A DNA stretch of 64,000 bases from contig NC_090983.1 in NCBI RefSeq assembly GCF_041146395.1, positions 66,471,501 through 66,535,500 on the forward strand. The letters run 5' to 3'. Below the pieces are notes generated by a model that made no database searches, was not told where the DNA came from, and saw only the letters and a list, made by a program, of their open reading frames with translations. The DNA is from Eulemur rufifrons (taxonomy: Eukaryota > Chordata > Mammalia > Primates > Lemuridae). Positions 56,480 through 64,000 of the stretch are shown piece by piece (positions within the stretch are counted from its first letter, which is position 1; the number at the start of each line of letters is the position of its first letter). The translations under genes were made by a program, and so were the position numbers.

Positions 56480-59400
56480 CAAATACCTTAATAGGGGAAA
56501 CAATTCGGCAAGATTATTGAATCTTTGAAACTTCCTCCTGTTTGTTATTTTTTTAAATTATTCTCTTTATTTCCCCTCAGAGTGATTAGCAATTAAGCTC
56601 TTTTTTTAGAAAAGGCCTACATGGGCTGCTCTATGCAGGCAGAATACAGGGGAGTTCGGAGAATGGGCAGGATGGCTCAGAAGCAGAACTGAGGAGAAGA
56701 TACACAAAGGATCAAGAAGGTAATTACTGAGCCACGTAGAGGAAAGGCAGCATTCTTGGTGTAAGCTCCAAGGAAGAGGGGAAAACATACTTGGCCACAG
56801 CCAGGGAAGAGAAAAAAACCAAAAGTTTAAGAAGGGAAGGAAGCTTGTGGTTTCTCCAGCTCCGGAAAATAGCAAACACAATCCCATCCCTGCCCCACTA
56901 ACACTGACACCTACCCTGGGAACTTCTAGTCTGTTAGAAAATCTTTCATTTATCAACCAAGCGTTTGTCCGGTGGTGTGCCAGACAGAGGCAGGAGAAGA
57001 AAGGTGGGAGGCTGTTTGTTTCAGTTAGGGGTGTCCGCCTAGTCACCTCTTCCTTCTTTAAAGAAACTGTTCCTCATTCCCTCCTTCCAGACGAGTGTTC
57101 TGTGTGAACACTCTTGTCTTTTCCCATGGCCTTACATCCTTGTCCACAGTGACGGGTTCTCTACAGTGTGGACAACTTACCTAAGCCGAGTCAGTGTAGC
57201 GCCCTCCCTTGGCCATTGCAGTTGGTCAAAGGGCGACCACGTGGCCCAATGCAAGCCCATCAGACTTCTTCCCTGGCTGTTTCCAAAACTTTGTTGGGAA
57301 AGAGCGCTCCTTCCTTCCGCTAGAGAGCACGAGTCTAGACGTGAGCCCAGAAACCGCTAAGGGCCCGATGAGACGCAGAGGAGAAAATGAGATAACCAGC
57401 AAGAATGCTCAGAGACACAGGATGGGGAAAGGGTCCTGCTGACGTTCCAATCCCTGTTCCGGGTCTCCCTGAGTCAGCCACTTCCTCTGTCCTTCTGGCT
57501 GTTTGGTTACACGAGCCATTATCTTTCTGTTCTTCTGACTCTAGTTGCCACTGTATTTCTGCCAGGTGAAAACCAAAAAGTGCTCCCCAGTATGGGGGTT
57601 TGGCATTGCAAAGCTCTGGTTAGGGGTAGGCCTCCCGGGTACAGGGACTCATACAGGGGCGAGGTCCAGCGCTTTAGCATGGTAATGGAGGTGCCCTCAC
57701 TGGACGCACCTCATTGTACCCACGTAACACCCTCTTACCTGCCTTCACTTAGCATTAATGTAAATATTTACTGAATACCTACCCTCACCAGTCTGTGGCC
57801 TTTTCGACTGAATTGATGCACATCCGTTCTTCTTTCCTGTTTAATTTCATTGAGCCTACTGCGGAAATTTTAAAAGAGAGAATTCCACTTATGCCCACAA
57901 CTGTGAAAATGCAACATATTTTTAGTGGGAGATTTACAAATAACCACAAGATGGGGCTGTTATGCAAGGGAAGTAAAAGTTAATGGCGGGTAGGAAGAAG
58001 ATGCAACATTTCTCAACACCCAGGATAGAACATTTAAATCTTTCCTCACTAAAAGATAAGGAAACAAAAATTCTAAGAACACATATGCTTCTAAACTTTT
58101 CAGGAAAATCAAAACACTACTTATAACAAATTCAGGGATTGCTTTTTTTTTTTTTTTTTTTTTTAACAATCTAGTGTTCCTTTTTGGGGAAACCATACAT
58201 AATTCTTCTATGTTTTATATTAATTATATATTATTATTTATTGTTAATAATTCCCTCTCAGAGATTGTGCCCACATCAAGGTTGTTTATTTATCTCTTTT
58301 CCTGTTTTTTTTATCTTCATTCTTTCATCCCTTTCAATGAAAAACTATGCTATAAAACTGAAAATTATTTATTTATTTATTTATTTACAGACTTCTATGT
58401 CCTCTGTATTCAATTTCAAGAACAAATGAATAACATTTGATATTTGTGATCAATGTGCTCTTGTTTCCTGGTCTCTTCCACCACAATCTAAATTAGATCA
58501 CTTTGATCTCACTATTTTTCCCTTCAGGTTTAGTTTGAAAATCTGGATAACTTTTGATTAGTAATGGTAACATAAAGTGGCCACACTCTTAGACCATCCA
58601 AGAGAGGCAAGAGGAATGTGAGCCCTAAGTATGCCTTTGCCTTCTCAGAGACCACGCTGTTAGCTGGGTCAAGGTGACCACAGAAGGCAGCCGGCTGGAG
58701 CGTGCCAGCCCACCCTTGAGCTGCACAAAGCAGGGAGTCTGCAAACAGACGCAGGGGAGGCGGCAGAGAGGAACATTCCTGCTTTTTCTAGGGAATGGTG
58801 CAGTCTGCGTTGCACTAACTCAAAACCGGGAGCGTCCTGTTGAGAAATGGAAAACCTAAAAATAGACCTGCACAAAGTACTTTGACCTTGGCTTGAAAGT
58901 CAGCCCAGTTCTATGACAAGAAAGGCCTTTTCCATGAAGATTATGTTCTTAAAAGCCATATTTCATCTGCACACAGACTCCCAGTAAAACCACACTCAGA
59001 AAATGTGCATCTTGGCTATCCTTCAACTGTAAAATCATTATGTTTGGCTCTGGTTTTTCTGGACATTAGATATCTGTGTAAGGGTTTCTTTCTGAAATTC
59101 CTTGTACAAAACGTTAGAGGTTATAAACTGGATTAATAGTGACATTTAAGCAAATCTGCTCTTGCTATATGTATCCAATACTTAACGATTTTTGGAAAGA
59201 ATTCAAGGATAAAGCAGAAAAAGTATTGCACTCTAGTAATACAGAATGTACACGCTTTAGAATTACCTACAATAAGCTAATAATTTTTCTTGAAGAAATC
59301 TATCCAGAGAGCCCAGAGAATATATTTTTTAAAGTTGTAGTAATTAAATGCAAAATTAAAGGGGACTATCCTATAATTTTTTGGCATTTGTTAGAGTTAT

Positions 59401-60177
59401 AATATTTAAAATTTTCAATATCAAAGAATTGCAGTGCACCTTCATATGTATTTTGTATATGTTTCAAGGATAACTCAAACTGTGATAAAAAGCTATTAAA
59501 GAGGAAAAAAAACCACTTTTATATACTTAGGTAACTTTCTAAGGAACAGCTGCTACCAATTAAACAACAAATACTTTTTAAAGCCTCTTGGGGGTTCAAT
59601 GTTCCTTCAGTGGTCTGAAAAATCTGGAAAAATGGACTTCATTAGCAGCTACAAAATTATTGAAAGGATATTTGAAATGGCATTTAATACCTGCAAAGAC
59701 AGAAACAATCTGTGGTTTAAAATTTCACCATAAAGATTGGTAAATAACACTGATTACAGGTCTTATTCAAACAGAAAATAATGAATATGTAATGAAAGGA
59801 GAATAATGATCCAAATTGCTCTTAATCTGTGAGTTGTGCCTATTGATTGGCTTGGAAATAATAGTGCTAATCTTACGGTAAGAAAGCCAAGTGCCTTAGA
59901 AAGTCATTAGCTTTGGGGGAACAGGATACCTATTTCATTGTAGTAATACAGTATTTTATTGAATAAAGCCTTCAAATAACTGTGTGTTTAGGAAAAATTC
60001 CAGGGTTAACTCAAGTCTAATAACATTCCTTTCCACTCTGCTCTGTAACTTGTAAAAGCAATTTAGGTACTCTTTATAATTCATCAAACATTTAATGTAC
60101 ACCTTCAGTATTCCTGGCACACAAGAGAATCAAATGCAGTAAATAATTCAGCATTCTGAAAGATAATTATTGATCTC
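56480..60177. other. No recognisable gene; simple repeats only
   Basis: Holds T22 at 58143-58164 and (TTTA)n at 58365-58388. Frames of up to 146 codons (56606-57046, -) have no domain and overlap frames on +. The rest is AT-rich. Confidence 0.4.
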
Positions 60178-60193
60178 ACATTGGTTTATTTCT
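60178..60193. repeat. Target-site duplication, left copy, of the composite Alu
   Basis: 'acattggtttatttct', identical over 16 bp to 60570-60585. Confidence 0.93.
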
Positions 60194-60469
60194 CTTTTTT
60201 TTTTTTTTTTTTTTTGAGACAGAGTCTCGCTCTGTTGCCCCAGGTAGAGTGCAGTGGCATCATCATAGCTCACTGCAACCTCACACTCCTAGGCTCAAGC
60301 GATCCTCCTGCCTCAGCCTCCCGAGTAGTTCACCACACCCAGCTAATTTTTTTTCTATTTTTAGTAGAGACAGGGTATCACTCTTGCTCAGGCTGGCCTC
60401 GAACTCCTGAGGTCAAGCAACCCTCCCAACTCAGCCTCCCAGAGTGCTAGGATTACAGGTATGAGCCAC
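60194..60469 (-). mobile_element. Alu SINE, antisense, lacking its first bases and a short right-arm segment
   Basis: T-rich tail, 'gagacagagtctcgctctgt', 'cccgagtagttcaccacacc' (the usual 'ctgggactacaggcgtgc' segment is missing between these words), linker 'tttttctatttttagtagag', 'cactcttgctcaggctggcc' and 'ttacaggtatgagccacc'. It stops about ten bases short of the normal 5' end, where an AT-rich segment joins. Confidence 0.93.
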
Positions 60470-60569
60470 CTGTAAGAAAAATAAATTTCTTATTCTTATT
60501 TATTTATTTTTTTACGATACATCATGACATTTAATTTTTTATTTTTATTAATTTTTCTTTTACAGTACA
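60470..60569 (-). other. 100-bp AT-rich 5' extension co-inserted with the Alu
   Basis: Lies between the Alu and the right-hand target duplication, so it entered the genome together with the Alu. On the Alu-sense (-) strand it precedes the Alu and ends 'tttttcttaca' before 'ggtggctca'. It could be 5'-transduced flanking DNA, or a second template joined during reverse transcription. The source is not visible in this window. Confidence 0.6.
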
Positions 60570-60585
60570 ACATTGGTTTATTTCT
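60570..60585. repeat. Target-site duplication, right copy, of the composite Alu
   Basis: Perfect 16-bp match to 60178-60193, 100 bp beyond the recognisable Alu end. Confidence 0.93.
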
Positions 60586-61234
60586 AATGAGGTGAAGAAA
60601 TAATAACCTTCTCAAAATAGTAAATTTACATTTTATGTTCCTGAAACACAATGGAAAATTTTCATGAACAAACATATTTATAAGCAAGAAATACATTAAA
60701 AAGATACAAAGCCTTTTTAAAAATCATAATTTCTCATCTCGAGGAAAAGCCTCAAAGAATTTTGAATTTGAAATATCTTTACTTCCCAATAACTTTTTGA
60801 GGAATTGTGTACACAATTACAAGTTAAATTTACATTTTTTCAATCAATTTTTGAAGTCTTAAACGTATGCTTGGATCCTGAGATTGAAAATGTATTACTC
60901 TTATTTTAATTTAAATGGTGACACATAAGCATCTGACTAATGAAGATAGAGTTATGTGACAAACTCAGGCTTCTCTTAGCATACACGTGTTGCCTAAGAA
61001 GCTAGTCAGTGCTAAAGTTTGCCAGGTGGGGGCAGCAGAGAGCACTTTGCAGTGACAGGGTGCGATGAGGCCCTCAATACCAGCTGGTTGCCAGGGAACC
61101 CTCAGGGCACCTGAGAACTGGGCAAGATCAGTCTGTTGTGGGGAAGTTAGCTGAATGGGGAGGCTGGCGACAGGAAGCACAAGCCAGGAAAAACAAGAAA
61201 AGGAAGGAGAAAAGACTGAATGCAAAGTAGAAAG
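60586..61234. other. No recognisable gene or repeat
   Basis: AT-rich; the 94-codon frame on - at 60965-61249 shows no domain. Confidence 0.4.
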
Positions 61235-61465
61235 GACTTGGGCTTTCATGTCACAAAAATCTGACTTCTGACACTTAGCAAATGAGTCACCTCAGGCAAG
61301 GGACTTAATCTCTCAGACTTGGTGTTTCTCATGTGTAAAGTGAGTCTAATGGTATGACCACGTCGCGGCATTGTTACAGGGTCATAGGATGATGTATGTA
61401 AAGTACTTAGCACATTGCCTACCGGTACACGGAAAGGCTTAGCAAAGGTTCTGAGCTATCATCAT
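61235..61465 (+). repeat. MIR SINE, sense
   Basis: 'gacttgggctttcatgtcac', 'cacttagcaaatgagtcacc', 'tcaggcaagggacttaatct', 'ctcatgtgtaaagtgagtct' and 'gtaaagtacttagcacattg' in MIR order. Confidence 0.85.
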
Positions 61466-62585
61466 GACACACTGCAGCTGCCCGAGAGGCTGGCGAGGTG
61501 AAGCCGAGTGCCAGCCGCAGAGAGGGAAACCAGTGGCAACCTCAGAGAAGTCAAAGGCAGGCAGGTGAAGGAAGCAAGGCAAAGGAGGCCAGGATGGGGA
61601 GGAATCTCCTCACTACACTTTGAGTTGAACTGAGGGCTTTTTTGTGCCCTAAAATCGAATGCTTCAATGTGCTCTGGGAATGGCCACCTAGCCCCACCCT
61701 GTCTTAAAGACACTTTGCTCTAAATCAGGTCATTTGTAGGAAATGCACCAGAAAGCAAATCTAGTGTCATTTCAGATCTGACAAGTGTATTTGTGTAAAA
61801 GTGGGAACGAGAAGCTCATTCTATAGAAAGGCTTCTTGGGGTCTGCATAGCAGCGCATCCTCTGGGGACTGTTTGTTAGCGTGTTTGCAAAAACAATTGA
61901 TTCTTGGAAGTTTCAAAAAAATTTTTTTTTACTCACGTGAATGGCCCCTTTATTTGTTGAAACATGAAGTAAGCACCTCTCGCTTGTCCCTGGAGAGACG
62001 GGGAGGCTTCCATACAGCTGAGTGCAGAGGCTGCCGTCTGCAAGATGTTGAGTGTTCTGCTTCACAATGGGAGTTATAGACATTTTTAACTGCATTGTGC
62101 TCTTGAAGAATTCAGGAAATCTTTTGACCATAAAATGGTGTTTGTAAACTAAACTCTCCCCCACTTGCTACTCTTCAAAACTGAAGAGCCCCGATTTGGG
62201 GAAATGTCCTTTGGGGCACTTTGCTGATGGCTTTGGCTGAGCAGTGTAACGGGGGGCCATTTCCTGGGCATGAGTGGAGCGGGGGGTGATTTTTCCCATT
62301 CTCAATCATACTGAGGTGGAAGATGAGCATGCCTCAGAACAGGGAAGGAGAGAAACTGCTTTGCTCAAAAGGGACTAATGGGTTGGGCATGGGATTAAGG
62401 CTTGCAGATGCCTAGAATGCCTGTGTGTGCACTGTGAGCTGGGTCTGGCCATGCAAAGGCCTTCAGGGGCTAGGCTGAGAGGCTGAAGTTTGTTTAGGCC
62501 ACCTGTAAGCCCCAAGAGTACTCTCTGGTCCCTGTGGTTTCAAGCACTCAACTTGATTCCTTTAGCTCTTAGTAGAGTTTTCATT
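61466..62585. other. No recognisable gene or repeat
   Basis: Moderate GC, short frames on both strands, nothing recognised. Confidence 0.4.
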
Positions 62586-62589
62586 AAAC

Positions 62590-62945
62590 ATCATGGTTTC
62601 CCCCATTTTTAGTAAGTGGCACAGCCATCTAAAGTCACCCAAATGTTCAAACTGAAAGCCTCCCTATTCCTTCAATTCTGCCTCCAAATCGATTAAAGCT
62701 CAAGCCAGTGCTCTGTGTGCCCCTCCTCTCTCCCACCCTGATCCAGCTTCCCCTGTTTGCCACCTGGACCCTCTCCTCTCCCAGCTTTTCTCTCCTGACT
62801 CTTGCAACCTGCAGATCTCTTTTAAAATATAAATAAAGTCAAGTCCTTTTCCTGCTTAAAACCTTTCAGTTTCCTAGGACTCTCGGGATAAAGACAAATA
62901 GTTAGCATGGCCTGCAAGGCCGAGTCTGGACTCAGTGAGCTTTGG
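62590..62945 (+). repeat. L2 LINE segment, sense
   Basis: 'cttttcctgcttaaaacctt', 'cagtttcctaggactctcgg', 'gataaagacaaatagttagc' and 'atggcctgcaaggccgagtc' match the L2 block 'cctgcttaaaacc ... ggataaagtcc ... agcatggcctacaaggcc'. Confidence 0.75.
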
Positions 62946-63264
62946 AGAGCTGTGTGAGAGCCCTGGAAAACTCAAGTATAGACAGTGCAAAGTGACCATT
63001 GCAGGGTAGGGACAAGAGACTTTGACAGAGTCCTTGGGATTCCTTCTGGAAGGGAACCAGTAGGAGAGCAGACTTCCTGTTCCTACTGGCATAGGTTGCA
63101 ATAGGGCAGTGAAGGAAATGTGACTCACGGTGTCGGCCCAGGTGGATAAGATCTGGGGATGTATCAGTGACACACCCAGCCCAGGGAAGGAAAAGGCTTC
63201 ACTGTAAATCAAAACAACCTTCTTTATCTTAGTCTTAAAAACAAGAACCAAAAATCGTACAACT
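62946..63264. other. No recognisable gene or repeat
   Basis: A 125-codon frame on - (62874-63251) starts inside the L2 and has no recognisable domain. Confidence 0.4.
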
Positions 63265-63440
63265 TACATATAATAATGGCTTCTATTTATCAAGCACCTG
63301 CTAAGGGGCTGGCTTCATGCCAGGCTTTTTACATAGTTGATTACAACAACCTTATAAGATAATTATTATTATTATCTCTATTTTTGATATATGGAAACCG
63401 AGGCTCAAAAGGTTACTAAAAGTCAAATGATTAATAAGGC
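63265..63440 (-). repeat. MIR SINE, antisense
   Basis: 'atcaagcacctgctaagggg', 'tgccaggctttttacatagt', 'acaaccttataagataatta' and 'ggaaaccgaggctcaaaagg' are reverse MIR words. Confidence 0.75.
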
Positions 63441-63544
63441 ACAAACTTTTAAAAATTACCAAATTACCTTTCTCCATAAGGGAAAGGGTCAGATCTAATG
63501 TTTAATCTGTCATTAACTGATGTAGCATATAAAGTTAGGTGCTT

Positions 63545-63690
63545 ACTTGTTTATTACTTCTCTCTCCACTACTAGGATAAAAGAGCTCTAGGAGGGGAGA
63601 GACTGGCTCATGGCTGCCTCCCTGGCACATGGAATAGTGTCTGGTCACAGCACATCCTAAGGGGGGATTTGTTCATGGATTGAAGAAAGG
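63545..63690 (+). repeat. L2 3' end, sense
   Basis: 'ccactactaggataaaagag', 'gctctaggaggggagagact', 'ctccctggcacatggaatag' and 'ttgttcatggattgaagaaa' follow the L2 3' UTR. Confidence 0.65.
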
Positions 63691-64000
63691 AAGTTTGGCA
63701 GGTGCTTTCATTGCTCAGTCGTTTTGATTCAGAGATTTACAAAAATAGGAAAAATTAGTGCGAATATCCGTGTGTCTATAGATTTGGTTTTAGATAGTTT
63801 TTTCTTATTCTCTCCACTAAAGTACTGCTATTAAAATACAACTATGCCTTATTCAACCAGAGGTTTCCATTAGCAACAGGAATTAATTAAATTATGAGTC
63901 ATCAGCAGATGACATACTAAGGCAGATTATCTCCCCACGATTATTGGGTTTTTTTTTTTTTGTTTTTCTAATTAAAAAAGTAATATAGTAAAGAACACAA
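63691..64000. other. No recognisable gene; T-rich end
   Basis: T13 near 63949-63961 followed by 'ctaattaaaaaagtaatata' may start another repeat that continues past the window. Confidence 0.35.

Noticed and set aside
56606..57046. 146-codon frame on the - strand with hydrophobic stretches
   Set aside because: Low-complexity C/T-rich complement, no homology recognised, and a + strand frame overlaps it.
57936..57955. CTCF-like 'ccacaagatggggc'
   Set aside because: Only 12 of 14 core positions match, including a loss at an important C; weaker than the two sites reported.

Overview
The window looks like ordinary nuclear DNA from a strepsirrhine primate, most likely a Malagasy lemur. The main reason is the SINEs. 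Full-length dimeric Alu elements carry strepsirrhine-style diagnostic wording ('ctcttgctcaggctgg', 'cccagagtgctaggattaca', and 'cctgagcaagagtgagac' in the sense orientation). One copy, at 40205-40547, also has an expanded A-rich linker of the kind I associate with lemurs. A young L1 with long open ORF2 pieces fits the same picture. Species assignment is inference; I could not search any database.

I find no protein-coding gene, no exon with convincing splice context and domain content, no tRNA, rRNA or snRNA gene and no CpG island. The only convincing coding sequence is retrotransposon ORF2. The rest is single-copy intergenic or intronic DNA with many fossil repeats.

Layout. 1-10717: antisense ancient L1 3' sequence (about 640-2240), MIR and L2 fragments, a MaLR LTR, a degenerate minisatellite (5660-5910), a truncated Alu and two adjacent hAT-type MITEs. 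10718-13686: a 5'-truncated, 5'-inverted (twin-primed) L1 bounded by a perfect 16-bp target-site duplication. 13687-15999: an old L1 3' UTR holding two MLT1-type LTRs in opposite orientations, with an Alu at its end. 16600-17435: another L1 3' UTR split by an MST-type LTR. 17436-32730: mostly unassigned sequence with scattered MIR, L2, MER5-like and MITE fragments and an orphan 32-A tract. 32730-40562: three antisense Alus, an MLT1 LTR and an ERV1-like solo LTR. 40563-54000: unassigned DNA, an Alu monomer, an AluJ-like element inside a MER5-like element, two sense Alus and L1M fragments. 54000-64000: a G16 run, L1M fragments, a composite Alu with a 100-bp AT-rich 5' extension inside one target-site duplication (60194-60569), and MIR/L2 fragments.

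There is no genetic pathway to describe. The elements record successive insertions: L2/MIR/MER5 first, then L1M and MaLR, then Alu and the young L1. The best leads are the composite Alu, the twin-primed L1 and the orphan poly(A) tract. I saw no novel multi-gene system.
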